Source: Bog-793 sp963761425 (GTDB taxonomy: Bacteria; Actinomycetota; Acidimicrobiia; Acidimicrobiales; Bog-793). Taken from it: a DNA stretch of 64,000 nucleotides. The stretch covers positions 310,001 to 374,000 of the forward strand of contig CAVXGQ010000004.1 of the NCBI GenBank assembly GCA_963761425.1, read 5' to 3'. How positions within the stretch are numbered: position 1 is the first letter of the stretch; each line of letters begins with the position of its first letter. The translations under genes were made by a program, and so were the position numbers. This document shows positions 7,731-22,187 of this stretch, piece by piece. The notes beneath the pieces were generated by a model, which saw only the letters and a list, made by a program, of their open reading frames with translations, was not told where the DNA came from and searched no databases.

Positions 7731-8762
7731 ATGGAGTACCGGGTTCTCGGCCGCACCGGTGTTCAGGTCAGCCCGTTGTGCCTGGGGGCGATGATGTTCG
7801 GTGCCTGGGGCAACACCGATCAGTCGGAGTGCATCCGCATCATCCACCGGGCCCTCGACGCCGGGATCAACTTCATCGACACCGCCGACGTCTACTCGTC
7901 GGGCGAGTCCGAGAAGATCGTCGGCAGGGCCCTGGCGGGCGGGCGGCGCGACCAGGTCGTTCTCGCCACCAAGGTCCACGGCACGATGGGGGAAGACCCG
8001 AACCAAGGGGGCAACTCACGACGATGGATCACCTCGGAGTGCGAGGCGAGTCTGAGCCGGCTCGGCACCGACCACATCGACCTCTATCAGATCCATCGGC
8101 CCGATTCGACCTGCGACATCGACGAGACGCTCGGCGTGCTCACCGATCTCGTTCGAGCGGGCAAGATCCGCTACTTCGGGAGCTCGACCTTCCCTGCCCA
8201 CGAGATCATCGAGGCCCAGTGGGTCGCGGAACGCCGGGGGCGGGAGCGCTTCGTCACTGAGCAGCCGCCCTACTCGATCCTCGCCCGCGGGGTGGAAAGC
8301 GCCGTCCTTCCGGTCTGTCTTGAGTACGGGATCGGGGTGATTTCCTGGAGCCCGCTGGCGGGGGGTTGGCTATCCGGGGCTTTCGGGGAGGGCAAGCCGA
8401 ACACGAGTCGCCGGTCGACCCGTATCCCAGCGCGCTACGAGTTGTCGACGCCGGAGAACCAGCGGAAGCTGGAGGTGGTATCGGACCTCGAACGGCTGGC
8501 CGAGGAAGCCGGGCTGACCCTCATCGAGCTGGCCATGGGGTTCGTGCTCGAGCATCCCGCGGTCACCGCGCCGATCGTCGGGCCGCGCACCTTGGAGCAG
8601 TTGGAGACGTTGCTTGCCACGGCGGACGTCGTCTTACCGGTGGAGGTGCTCGACCGGATCGACGAGATCGTCCCTCCCGGTGTGACCTTCAACCTCGCCG
8701 ACGCGGGCTGGCAGCCACCGGCACTCACCGACGCATCACAGCGAAGGCGGCGCCGCGGCTAG
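7731..8762 (+). CDS. Aldo/keto reductase
   Basis: 343-aa NADPH-dependent oxidoreductase of the AKR superfamily (TIM barrel), related to the YajO/Tas group. Seen: MEYRVLGRTGVQVSPLCLGAM at the N-terminus, the catalytic Asp/Tyr region FIDTADVYSSGESEKIVG, the Lys in VVLATKVHG, and the cofactor-binding C-terminal ITWSP-like and APIVGPRTLEQLE parts. The true substrate cannot be told from sequence. The ATG at 7731 was chosen over an upstream in-frame start (7590) because homology begins there and a -10 element lies 6 nt before it. Confidence 0.9.
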   Translation: MEYRVLGRTGVQVSPLCLGAMMFGAWGNTDQSECIRIIHRALDAGINFIDTADVYSSGESEKIVGRALAGGRRDQVVLATKVHGTMGEDPNQGGNSRRWITSECEASLSRLGTDHIDLYQIHRPDSTCDIDETLGVLTDLVRAGKIRYFGSSTFPAHEIIEAQWVAERRGRERFVTEQPPYSILARGVESAVLPVCLEYGIGVISWSPLAGGWLSGAFGEGKPNTSRRSTRIPARYELSTPENQRKLEVVSDLERLAEEAGLTLIELAMGFVLEHPAVTAPIVGPRTLEQLETLLATADVVLPVEVLDRIDEIVPPGVTFNLADAGWQPPALTDASQRRRRRG

Positions 8763-8778
8763 GGCCGTTCATTCTCCG

Positions 8779-8827
8779 TTCACAGCCGGGAAACACAACC
8801 TTCTCACATTGGCCACAGCCTGGAAAT
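8779..8827 (+). promoter_or_regulatory. GlnR-like box and 5' region of the ammonium transporter gene
   Basis: TTCAC (8779-8783), 6 nt, GAAAC (8790-8794) matches the actinobacterial GlnR half-site pair gTnAC-n6-GaAAC; weaker copies continue at the same 11-nt period (TTCTC 8801, GCCAC 8812, GAAAT 8823). Downstream, a hairpin forms between 8842-8849 and 8859-8866 before the start codon. Control by GlnR, the global nitrogen regulator, is inferred. Confidence 0.5.
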
Positions 8828-8891
8828 CGGGCTTTCGTAGCCTTCGAGCGACCAAGAAGCTCGAGGAGCCGACGTCCGCCGGGGAGACTGT

Positions 8892-10349
8892 GTGCTGGTT
8901 CCGTATCCACATTGGCTGAATCCGGGCGACAACGCGTGGCAGCTGACCGCAGCCACCCTCGTCGGGTTGATGAGCCTACCCGGCATTGCCGTTCTCTACG
9001 GCGGCATCGTGAAGCGGAAATGGTCTGTGAACACGATGCTGATGGCTTTCGCCGGATTTGCCGGCGTCCTCATCGTGTGGGTGTTGTGGGCCTACGAGAT
9101 GGCGTTTGGCCATCCATTCAACCTCTGGCACGGCACCCTCAGCCCCTTCATCGGCTTACCGGGCTCGATCCTGTCCCACGCCTACGAGGAAGGCCAGGCG
9201 GTGATCCCGCTCCTGAAGGGCGCGATGCCGGCGATGCACTTCCCGACCTCGAGCCTGGCCTACTTCCAGTTCGTGTTCGCGGCGATCACCCCTCTGCTCT
9301 TTCTGGGCAGCGTGCTCGGACGGATGAGCTTCAAGGCCTGGTGTGTCTTCGTTCCCGCCTGGACGACGTGCGTTTACACCGTGAACGCGATGCTGCTCTG
9401 GGGCGGCGGGTACTGGGCGGCCCGTGGCGCGCTCGACTACTCGGGTGGTTACGTCATCCACCTGGCGGCCGGGGTATCCGGCTTCGTTGCCGCCTGGGTG
9501 ATCGGTCCCCGTCTTGCCAAAGACCGCTGTGCTTTCCCGCCGACCAACCTCATGCTGGTCGCCGTGGGTATGGGAATGCTCTGGCTCGGCTGGAACGGGT
9601 TCAACGGCGGCGACTCGTATTTCGCGGGTGCCAACGCCTCGGCAGCAGTGCTCAACACCAACCTCGCCACGGCGACCGCCCTTTTGGTGTGGGTCCTCAT
9701 CGACATGCACTTCGGCCCCAAGAAGGCGAATTTCCTGGGGGGCGTCAACGGGATGATCGTGGGGCTGGTGGCGATCACGCCCGCGGCCGGTTATGTGAAC
9801 GGATACGGGGCGCTCTGTATTGGCGCGGCTTCGTCGGTCCTCGTGTGGCTCGCCTTCAACAAGCTTTCTCGCTTTCGTCCCTTCAGCAAGGTCGATGACG
9901 CGCTTGGCGTCGTATACACGCACGGTTTCGCGGGGTTGTTCGGCGGCCTGCTGACGGGGGTGTTCGCCGACCCGAAGATGATCGTGTACTTCTCGACGCG
10001 CGATCCCGCGACCGGCGTGGCGGGCGCCTTCTATGGCCACCCGGGTCTCATCTGGGTGCAGTTCCTGGCGGCGTTGACCATCATCGTTTGGGACGGGGTG
10101 GTGACGTTCATCTTGCTGAAGATCATCGGCCTGGTCATTCCGTTGCGGCTTACCGAGCGGGAGCTGAACATCGGTGACCTCGCGGTACACGCGGAGTACG
10201 TGGACCTCTCGGTCGACGACGAACGCCTGCTCCAGATGATCGCCGATGGGCGTGGCCCCTCGCTCACTGGCGAGTCGCTGCCGGCCAGCGCGGGAGGCCG
10301 GCCGTCCCCGACCGAACCGACCGCGGTGAACGGGAATGGTGACGGCTGA
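8892..10349 (+). CDS. amtB: Ammonium transporter
   Basis: 485-aa Amt/MEP/Rh-family channel that takes up ammonium; trimer in the cytoplasmic membrane with about 11 helices per subunit. Family motifs seen: the first helix region AATLVGLMSLPGIAVLYGG, a conserved YSGGYVIHLAAGVSGFVAAWVIGPR segment, and the pore His segments VIHLAAG and VYTHGFAGLFGGLLTG. A cytosolic tail of about 60 residues follows the last helix. GTG start with GGGGAG upstream. No glnK is adjacent; the next genes make glutamate synthase, so the block serves nitrogen assimilation. Confidence 0.94.
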   Translation: MLVPYPHWLNPGDNAWQLTAATLVGLMSLPGIAVLYGGIVKRKWSVNTMLMAFAGFAGVLIVWVLWAYEMAFGHPFNLWHGTLSPFIGLPGSILSHAYEEGQAVIPLLKGAMPAMHFPTSSLAYFQFVFAAITPLLFLGSVLGRMSFKAWCVFVPAWTTCVYTVNAMLLWGGGYWAARGALDYSGGYVIHLAAGVSGFVAAWVIGPRLAKDRCAFPPTNLMLVAVGMGMLWLGWNGFNGGDSYFAGANASAAVLNTNLATATALLVWVLIDMHFGPKKANFLGGVNGMIVGLVAITPAAGYVNGYGALCIGAASSVLVWLAFNKLSRFRPFSKVDDALGVVYTHGFAGLFGGLLTGVFADPKMIVYFSTRDPATGVAGAFYGHPGLIWVQFLAALTIIVWDGVVTFILLKIIGLVIPLRLTERELNIGDLAVHAEYVDLSVDDERLLQMIADGRGPSLTGESLPASAGGRPSPTEPTAVNGNGDG

Positions 10350-10449
10350 TGGCCCGAGCCGAGCTGGCCACCTGCGCGGGCAGGGTTCGAAACCTGTGGA
10401 CAGATGGGGTGGAGAAGACCTGCCTGTGAGGCTCGCGAACCGTCGGTGA

Positions 10450-10479
10450 CCGAGATGCGTTGTTCCCGGCGCATCTCGG
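10450..10479. terminator. Strong hairpin between amtB and gltB
   Basis: Perfect 10-bp inverted repeat CCGAGATGCG (10450-10459) and CGCATCTCGG (10470-10479) with a 10-nt loop, 100 nt after the amtB stop. No T tract follows. It may terminate or attenuate the amtB transcript, or protect its 3' end. Confidence 0.5.
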
Positions 10480-10535
10480 GTAACTCGGCATTCGAGAGTT
10501 CGGCCGTGGGCCGGTAAAGTTCTAGTGCTCGGCCC

Positions 10536-15150
<4,615 letters not shown>

Positions 15151-15158
<8 letters not shown>

Positions 15159-16641
15159 TCCCCGTGGTTTCCTGAAGTTCGAGCGCCAGGGCCCGGCGCG
15201 CCGGCCCGTCCCGGAGCGGATCCACGACTGGCGCGAGGTCTACCTGCCCTTTGCGGGCGACCGTCTGCGCCTCCAGGCGGCACGCTGCATGGACTGCGGG
15301 ATCCCCTTCTGCCATCAAGGGTGTCCGTTGGGCAACCTGATCCCGGAGTGGAACGACCTCGTCTACCACGACAACTTCGCCCAGGCCGCCGAGCGTCTGC
15401 ACGCGACGAACAACTTCCCGGAGTTCACCGGGCGGCTGTGCCCCGCCCCCTGCGAAGGTGCCTGCGTGCTCGGGATCAACGCCGACCCGGTGTCGATCAA
15501 GCAGGTCGAGTACGAGATCGCCGAGTGGGCGGCCGCCGATCTCCAGCCGCAGCCCTGCTCGCCGGCGACCGGCCGGCACGTGGCGGTGGTCGGCTCCGGT
15601 CCCGCCGGTCTCGCCGCGGCCCAGCAGCTGACCCGGGCCGGTCACGCGGTGACCGTCTACGAACGGGCCGAACGCATCGGCGGCCTCGTCCGCTACGGGG
15701 TGCCGGCGTTCAAGCTGGAAAAGGCGGTGATCGACCGGCGTCTCGAGCAGATGAGAGCCGAGGGTACGCGCTTCGTGGTGCGCACCGCCATCGGCGAGGG
15801 ATCGACCCGGGAGGTCCCCGGGGCGGCGGCTCCGGACGCGACGGTGATCTCCGCCGCCGAAGTCCTCGCCGCCCATGACGCGGTGGTACTGGCAGTCGGT
15901 TCGACCCGACCACGCGATCTTCCCGTACCCGGGCGCGATCTCGGCGGGATCCACTTCGCGATGGACTACCTGAAAGGGGCCAACCTGGTTGGTGAGGGTG
16001 TGCTCGAGCACGCGCCGATCGACGCGGCCGGCAAGCGGGTCGTCATCCTCGGTGGCGGCGACACCGGGGCGGACTGTCTCGGGACCGTGCATCGCCAGGG
16101 CGCCTCGTCGGTCTCCCAGGTCGAGATCCTGCCCGAACCACCCGGATCCCGGGCCCCGGATAACCCCTGGCCGACCTGGCCGCGCACCCTCCACCTGGCC
16201 GCCGCCCACGAGGAGGGCGGGCAGCGGCTCTACTCGATGGCCACCTCGTCGTTCGGTGACAACGGCGAGGGCGCGGTGGGAAAGCTGGTGGTAGATGCGG
16301 TCCGCAACGTCGACGGTCGTTTCGAGGTCATCGACGGCACGCGCCGAGAGATCCCGACCGACCTCGTGCTGCTGGCACTGGGGTTTTTGGGCCCAGAGAC
16401 GGGGGGCGTCGTGGGCGAGTTGGGGCTGGCCCTCGACGCCAGGCACAACGTCGCGGTGGACCACGATTTCATGACCAGCGTCAGTGGCGTCTTCGCCTGC
16501 GGTGACATGTCGAGGGGCCAGAGCCTGGTGGTGTGGGCGGTCGCCGAGGGCAGGTCCGCCGCCGCGGCGGTGGACACCTACCTCATGGGCTCGACCGACC
16601 TGTCGGCGCCGTTGCACCCGGGGGAAGTGGCCCTCGCCTGA
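15151..16641 (+). CDS. gltD: Glutamate synthase small subunit
   Basis: 496-aa beta subunit of GOGAT; oxidises NADPH and feeds electrons through FAD and iron-sulfur centres to GltB. The N-terminal ferredoxin-like part has the Cys sets CMDCGIPFCHQGCP and CPAPCEGAC (4Fe-4S ligands). The FAD Rossmann motif VVGSGPAGLAAAQQL is near residue 148 and the NADPH motif VVILGGGDTGADC near 295. The start ATG lies inside the end of gltB (8-nt overlap), so the subunits are translationally coupled. Length and domain order are normal. Confidence 0.95.
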
Positions 16642-16740
16642 GGCCGCAAGCTGAGAAGGCGCCGGGGCCGGCGGGGCACGCCCGGTGGCCTCCCATCTGC
16701 TAGCAACTAGCCAGCCGGTGGCCTCGACGGGGGATTGCCG

Positions 16741-17656
16741 ATGTTTGGTCAGATTTTGCGGCGGCGATCAGGCCGCTCGTTGGTGGCCTGCGCGACGGCC
16801 GCCTTGTTGGTGGTGGCCTTGTCGGGAACCCTCTCTCCGCCGGCCCAGGCGGTGAGGGGAGGGCCCCAGGAAGCGTCGCCTGCAGGAGCGGGGCGCCGCC
16901 CGGTCACGGCTTCGACGCCGCTCCCATCGACCAACCCGTTCACGACGGCCGCCATGCGGGCGTACCTGGGAACTCACCGCGGCGACATCACGGCCGCGGT
17001 TTACGACCTGAGGGGGCGCCGGCTCTACCGGTATCGTCCCGGGGTCACCGAGCAGACGGCGAGCATCGTGAAGGTCGACATCCTGGCCACGCTGCTCCAC
17101 GAGGAGCAGGCCGCTTCGCGACCGATCGACGCCGACGACGAGATACTCGCCACCGGCATGATCGAGGCCAGCGACAACGACGACGCGACAGACCTGTGGG
17201 ACGAGGTGGGCGGAGCCCCGGCGATCGCGCACTTCGACGCCTTGGCGGATCTGACCGATACCACCCCGAACCCCGACGGGTATTGGGGCGAGACCCTGAC
17301 CACCGCGCTCGACCAGGTCCGGCTGCTGAAGCGGATCGTGCTGGCCAATTCGCTCCTCGACGGCGCGTTCGCGGGCGTACGAGCTCGGGCTCATGGAGAA
17401 CGTCGTCTCCTGGGAGCGATGGGGCGTGTCCGCTGGACCGCCGGCGGGCGTGACGGTCGCCTTAAAGAACGGTTGGGTGCCGATCGTCGAGGGCAACTGG
17501 CAAATCAACAGCATCGGCTACATCAGCGGCCAAGGCCGTGATTACCTCGTCGCCGTGCTCACCAACGAGAATCCGACCGAGGGCTACGGGGTCGCGACGA
17601 TCAACGGGATGTCGAGGATCATCTGGTCGGAGCTTGCTTCCTCTTCCGGGCGATAG
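16741..17656 (+). pseudogene. Secreted class A beta-lactamase-like serine hydrolase, frameshifted
   Basis: Begins at ATG 16741 with a signal peptide (residues 1-37, hydrophobic core ALLVVALSG, PAQA cleavage). Active-site motifs of the class A fold follow: SIVK (S108, K111) and SDN (144-146). Around 17371 the frame breaks: frame one continues as unrelated Arg/Gly-rich residues to 17541, while frame two continues the family as AYELGLMENVVSWERWG and ends at 17656 with a KNG triad in place of KTG. Removing one base at 17371-17374 restores one ORF of about 304 codons. It may be a wall-related hydrolase rather than a true beta-lactamase. A sequencing error is possible. Confidence 0.75.
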
Positions 17657-17668
17657 CTGCCGGTGGTC

Positions 17669-18097
17669 TCAGAGCCGCTCGTCGGTGGCAGGGTCGGCGA
17701 GGCCCGCGAAGTACCGATCGAGCACCTGCTGGCAGGCGGGTTGATCGGGAGCGGCCCGCAGAAAGAGCGTCATCGATGAGCGCAGCTTCAGCGCGTCGGT
17801 CTCGCCGAAGATCTGTGGCGCGACCGTCTGGTTCGCCGAGGCGACAACGGTGGCACATTCGATAAGACGCGGTCCGAGGATGGGGTGCGCCAGGTAGGCC
17901 TGGGCCTCGGGGAGCGAGGAGATGGCGTAGTACCGGGAGATCTCGATGTGACCGAGCCCGGCGATCTGAGGGAAGACGAACCACATCCAGTGGCCCGTCT
18001 TGCGGCCACGATGCAGCTCGTCGAGGGCGTGCTCGTAGGTGCCCTCACTCTGGGCCCGCACGAAGCGTTCGAGGTCGTAGGGGTCGTCCGCCGTCAT
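17669..18097 (-). CDS. DUF1810 family protein
   Basis: 142 aa. The protein opens DPYDLERFVRAQ and has TGHWMWFVFPQIAGLG and the ISSLPEAQAYLAHPILGPRL segment, the hallmarks of DUF1810 (YP_-type calpastatin-like proteins of unknown function). Several of these residues (Trp/Trp/Phe/Pro) are invariant in the family. The ATG at 18095-18097 overlaps the stop of the upstream cupin gene by 4 nt, so the two are cotranscribed. The cell role is not known. Confidence 0.85.
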   Translation of the reverse strand: MTADDPYDLERFVRAQSEGTYEHALDELHRGRKTGHWMWFVFPQIAGLGHIEISRYYAISSLPEAQAYLAHPILGPRLIECATVVASANQTVAPQIFGETDALKLRSSMTLFLRAAPDQPACQQVLDRYFAGLADPATDERL

Positions 18098-18459
18098 CGG
18101 GTGGGGGCGCGCCGGATCGGCCTTGGGGTGTCGCTGGGCGCTTCCCTCGGGAAATGGACGGCGAGCCAGCGGCAGCCAAGACCGGTGTGAACCAGGCGGT
18201 GGGGCGTGTGCCAGGGAAGAAGAACCCAGTCCCCCGGCACGAGGGAGAGACGTTCGCCACCCACCTCGAGTTCGGCGTCGCCGGCGAGCAGGACCACCCA
18301 CTCGTCGTGATCCTGGTCGTACTCGACCGGCGCGGCGAGCTCGCCGCTGAGGATCTCCTCGACCACTACGCCGTGCAGGCGGAGTAGCTCGCTCGTCGTC
18401 TCACCGACGACCGGGGCTTGCGAGGTTTCAGTGAGGTGACCACGGCGGACGGTGGGCAT
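18094..18459 (-). CDS. Small cupin-domain protein
   Basis: 121-aa single-domain cupin. Motif 1 is the stretch YDQDHDEWVVLLAGDAELEV (residues about 47-66), with the usual second His replaced by Asp/Glu-type residues; motif 2 is PGDWVLLPWHTPHRL (75-89) with two His residues. It could bind a metal and may be an isomerase, dioxygenase or sensor; the sequence does not decide. First gene of a two-gene unit with DUF1810. The ATG lies 6 nt from a -10 element. Confidence 0.8.
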   Translation of the reverse strand: MPTVRRGHLTETSQAPVVGETTSELLRLHGVVVEEILSGELAAPVEYDQDHDEWVVLLAGDAELEVGGERLSLVPGDWVLLPWHTPHRLVHTGLGCRWLAVHFPREAPSDTPRPIRRAPTR

Positions 18460-18465
18460 CGACCG

Positions 18466-18471
18466 AGGTTA
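18466..18471 (-). promoter_or_regulatory. -10 element of the cupin/DUF1810 unit
   Basis: Reverse-strand TAACCT ends 6 nt before the ATG at 18459, the same leaderless spacing as at 309-320. Confidence 0.45.
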
Positions 18472-18606
18472 CGCCGGGTCGGGGTGCGGTGGGATGGTGG
18501 CGATTCACCTCTCCGTGGCGCGGGGAACGCGGGCTATATGTATCGGCTCCGACGACACCGGGTAGATTCCCGGTGATTTCGCCAGCGCTGATCGAAGGGC
18601 TGAGGT

Positions 18607-19937
18607 GTGACCGAGACGAGCACGCGGGCTGCGCTGGAGAAGCGCGCCAAGGGGTGGGGAGATGGTCCGGGGCTTCTACGGACTCGTCTCGTGTGGCGCC
18701 CGGCCGTGACGGTCGTCGGCGTGTTGGTGCTCGCGGTGGTCATGATCGAGGGTTCTGCCTGGCCAGCAGGGGCTGGTCGTGCTGCGGGGACCGGTCCGGC
18801 TCCCCGGGCGAGGGGCCCGGTGACGGGAGCCATCCGAGGCGAGACCATCGCAGTCGTGCCGGGCTCGAGGCCGGCGTTCGGGTGGCCAAAGTACGGACAG
18901 GCGGCGGTGGCGGTGCGGGGGATCGGGTTGGTCGGCCGGTCAGCGCAGGAGCGACCGGTGCCGATCGCGAGCCTCACCAAGATGATGACGGCCCTGGTCA
19001 TCCTCCACGACCACCCGCTGGTGCCCGGCGAGAGCGGTCCAGGGGTCCGGACGACGGCAGCCGACGTGGAGACCTACGAGACCGAGGCCGCCGAAGGTGA
19101 CAGCACGGTTCCCGTCGTCGCAGGCGAGTCGCTCTCGGAGTACCAGCTGCTCGAGGCGCTGCTCGTCCCGTCCGGCGACAACATCGCCGATCTGCTCGCG
19201 ACCTGGGACGCGGGAAGCATCCCCCGGTTCGTGGTGAGGATGAACGCGATGGGGACAGCCCTCGGGCTCGCCTCGACGCACTACGCCGACGCGAGCGGCG
19301 TCAGTGTCGCCTCGGTGAGCACCGCCGCCGATCAGGCGAGGCTCGCCGCTGATTTGATGGGCTACGCCGTGGTGCGCGGCATCGTCCGTCGGCCGTACCT
19401 CGCGTTCCCGGTCGCCAAGAAGATCTGGAACGCCAACCCGGCGATCGGGACCGACGGCATCATCGGTGTGAAGTCCGGCTGGACCGTCAAGGCCGCCGGC
19501 TGTCTGGCCACGGCTGCTTTTCGCACCGTGAGACACCGGGGGGTGCTTGTCGTCGCGGTGGCGCTCGGCCAACCAGGCGGCATCTGGGACGCCGCGGTTG
19601 TCGACGAAGCCCTGCTGGCCCAGACGACGAGCGCACTCGTCGCCTTCAAGGTCGTGGCCACGGGCGCGACGGTGGCGACGGTGCCGCTTCCGGGGGGCGG
19701 GGGGACGCGACTCTGGTGGCCCCGAACCGACCGAGCTTCGCGATCGCCTGGCGAGGTCTCGTACTCACGAAGAAGGTCACCGGTAAAGCTGGTTTGTCGC
19801 CCGCCGCCCTGGCCGACAAACCCGTTGGTTCGATCGTCGGCCAGCTGAAGGTGATCGCACCCTGGGGGGTCATCGCGCGGTTCCCGTTGCGCCTGGCGGT
19901 GGTGTCGGCGGCGTCCGGTCCGACGACCAGCGGGTAG
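18607..19937 (+). pseudogene. D-alanyl-D-alanine carboxypeptidase (S11 family), frameshifted near the C-terminus
   Basis: GTG start; one membrane/signal helix (residues about 33-50), then the peptidase with SLTK (S122, K125), SGDN (189-192) and KSG in GVKSGWT. This enzyme class trims the terminal D-Ala of peptidoglycan stem peptides outside the cell. The reading frame is lost at a poly-G stretch (about 19690-19702): frame one ends at 19848 with unlikely residues, while frame three continues plausibly (APNRPSFAIAWRGLVLTKKV) to 19937. One missing base explains it. The catalytic domain itself is intact, so activity may survive. Second wall-hydrolase frameshift in 3 kb. Confidence 0.8.
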
Positions 19938-20519
19938 GACCGGTCGGCGCGGGCGGGGCGACCGGGTCTTTGGCGATCCGCCCGACGGCCGCCGAGAAGG
20001 TTAAGACGAGGGCGACCTTTGCACGACGGCCGCCGGCGCGAATCGCTTCAACTGTGAGACGGCGCCCTGTGGCGGGCCTGTGCGAGCAATCGGAATCGGC
20101 TGGGAACCGGGGGCTCGGTTCCGTCTGGCGGGTGGCTGTCCGCCGCCTGCCGCGCCAACCGGCTGCTCCGGCACGATGGACCTGCCATCGCCTATCCGGG
20201 CATGGGCAAGACGGATCCCACCGCGTTCTAGCCCGAGGGCACATCACGAGGGGGTGGCTTCCGAGCTCATACCGACGCGTGAAGGCCCGCATGAATGGCG
20301 TGGGCGACGCCCAGGACCAGGCGGCGCGCACCGCCGATCGCGGCCGGTGGGAGGCCCTTTGCAACGCGGGGGACGAAAGGGGTGGCGACACCCGGCTCGG
20401 TGCCCGTTCCGGCCCTCAGGACGAGCCGGTAGATGCGGGATGGGTGGTGTTGTGAGCCGGACGTGTCAAGACGTCTGGCTGGGGAGACGGCGTTCAGTGG
20501 GAGTCGGGTTCGAGTGGTT
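19938..20519. other. 582-bp stretch without a convincing gene
   Basis: Short ORFs exist in several frames but none has recognisable motifs, a ribosome site or codon bias. It may hold the 3' ends of the convergent neighbours, or decayed sequence. Confidence 0.5.
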
Positions 20520-22175
20520 TCAACTGAAGGATATGAACTGGCTCGACGGGGTGGATTGGGAAGCGCAGCTCCGCACCTGGTAGATGTCAAGTTGAGAACG
20601 GCCCAAGACCGCGTAGGTTCGATACGAAACACGCGCGATTGGCGTGCGGTGGCGCATCGGATGCACGGTGACCATGTAGCACATATGGGAACGGGGAAAC
20701 ATCCGGTCCCAGAAATCTCGCTTCGGTGGGCGTCTGAATCGACCGCGATGCGCTGGCGTCGTGGCGTGATAGCCGACCCAGTCCAATCCGGCATCGATCC
20801 TGGTCGCTGGGACACCCTGGGAGACCAGCCGGTTCGCGGTCCCCCAGACGGCGGCGTCACGGGCCAGCGCGTTGGCGCAGAGAAACAGCGACACCACGGC
20901 CAGCCCGGCGAGGGGCACGATCCCCAGCCATCGCTTGGAGCGATGGACCGGCACGCGTAGGCAGAGAACCGCGCCGGGCACGAGGAGCAGGATCAGATCC
21001 CGGTCGAAGACCGGCTGGCCGAGGAAGCATTCTCCGATCGTGCCGAGGAGGGTCAGGATGGCGACGCCACGCAGCAGGGGATCGAGATCGCGCCATCGGG
21101 TCACGACCACCGCTGGGAGGAGCAAACCGGAAAGCAGTGCCAACGCGATCAGCAGGTCCATGACGGGGCCCGGGATCACGACCCGGTTCCCGATGAAAGC
21201 TACGGCGTAGGAGCCACTGGACGTGAGATAGTCGCCGAGGAAAATGGACCCGCGCAGAAACACCACGCTGGTCACGCCGAGCACCGCCGCGGGGACAGAC
21301 AACGCCGCGCCGAGGCGAGGCAAGCGACGAGACGCTCCGGAGAGGAGCACGACCGGGCTCAACAAAAGCGCCAGGGTCAGGTACTCGCGCGCCGACCTCA
21401 CCGCGCCGGCGTGCAGAGCCAGCGCGAGGACCGGACGGTCCCCGTGGGGCAGGGTCCCTCGCCAAATCTCGAACGCCGCAAAAGCCACGGCGAAGACGAC
21501 GGCCATCGAAACCAGGGAGCGTGCGTTCCGACGGCCCCACCGGAATAGTGTGACCACCACGACGGCTGCAGGTGCCGCCAGGTCCTCCTCCCGAATGGTG
21601 ACGCCGACAAACCCGATGGCAAGTGCCGTGGCGAGGAGAACCTCGGACCGTCGCTCGAGCGCGAGGTCAGCCACCGCGATGCAACCCACCGCGGCGACCA
21701 ACGCCGGGATGTCCTCCATGAGCGAGGTGGCGAGCAGCCCGAAACCGGGGAATACGGCCACCAGGGCGGTGCCGAACACCGCACGCATCGGGGTCAGCCT
21801 TCTGGCGAGAACCTGGTAGGTAAGCAGTAGTCCGACCACGGCGAGCACGCTTATCGCGAACTGCTGGACCCAGATCCACCGCGCCAGGGGCCCCAGCATG
21901 ACCAACTGGCCGATCAAGGCGGTGCGGTTCCAATCCAGAAGGTGGATGTGGCCGGTCTCGGCGAATACCTGGGCGATTTTGCTGTAGGACCAACCGTCGT
22001 TGTGGGGGATGGAGAGGTTGCCGGTGGCGAGGGCGAGGAAAAAAGGCACGCCGACGGTGAGTGCGATCACGGCCGTCAGCATGATCCGATGGTGGATCGC
22101 GGTGAAGGGCTTGGCTTCCGCCGCAACTTGGGATTCCTCGACGTCTTGGGTCAACAAGCCAGGCGCCGATGGCAC
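20520..22175 (-). CDS. Multi-pass membrane protein, GT-C glycosyltransferase-like
   Basis: 551 aa with about 11 hydrophobic helices. After the first helix comes the loop IPHNDGWSYSKIAQVF, where an acidic residue in the first external loop is typical of GT-C enzymes that use lipid-phosphate sugars. The C-terminal 110 residues form a soluble external part with Trp/Tyr-rich patches. It may add sugars to cell-surface polymers or proteins, but no family name can be fixed. Start GTG at 22173-22175 is 6 nt from a TACCAT -10. The gene stands alone, between a gene-poor stretch and tRNA-Gly. Confidence 0.7.
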   Translation of the reverse strand: MPSAPGLLTQDVEESQVAAEAKPFTAIHHRIMLTAVIALTVGVPFFLALATGNLSIPHNDGWSYSKIAQVFAETGHIHLLDWNRTALIGQLVMLGPLARWIWVQQFAISVLAVVGLLLTYQVLARRLTPMRAVFGTALVAVFPGFGLLATSLMEDIPALVAAVGCIAVADLALERRSEVLLATALAIGFVGVTIREEDLAAPAAVVVVTLFRWGRRNARSLVSMAVVFAVAFAAFEIWRGTLPHGDRPVLALALHAGAVRSAREYLTLALLLSPVVLLSGASRRLPRLGAALSVPAAVLGVTSVVFLRGSIFLGDYLTSSGSYAVAFIGNRVVIPGPVMDLLIALALLSGLLLPAVVVTRWRDLDPLLRGVAILTLLGTIGECFLGQPVFDRDLILLLVPGAVLCLRVPVHRSKRWLGIVPLAGLAVVSLFLCANALARDAAVWGTANRLVSQGVPATRIDAGLDWVGYHATTPAHRGRFRRPPKRDFWDRMFPRSHMCYMVTVHPMRHRTPIARVSYRTYAVLGRSQLDIYQVRSCASQSTPSSQFISFS

Positions 22176-22181
22176 GACGAG

Positions 22182-22187
22182 ATGGTA
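22182..22187 (-). promoter_or_regulatory. -10 element of the GT-C-like gene
   Basis: Reverse-strand TACCAT ends 6 nt before the GTG start at 22175; leaderless arrangement. Confidence 0.45.

Noticed and set aside
8366..9898. 510-codon forward ORF overlapping the aldo/keto reductase and amtB
   Set aside because: Alternate frame of both genes; Arg-rich, no motifs.
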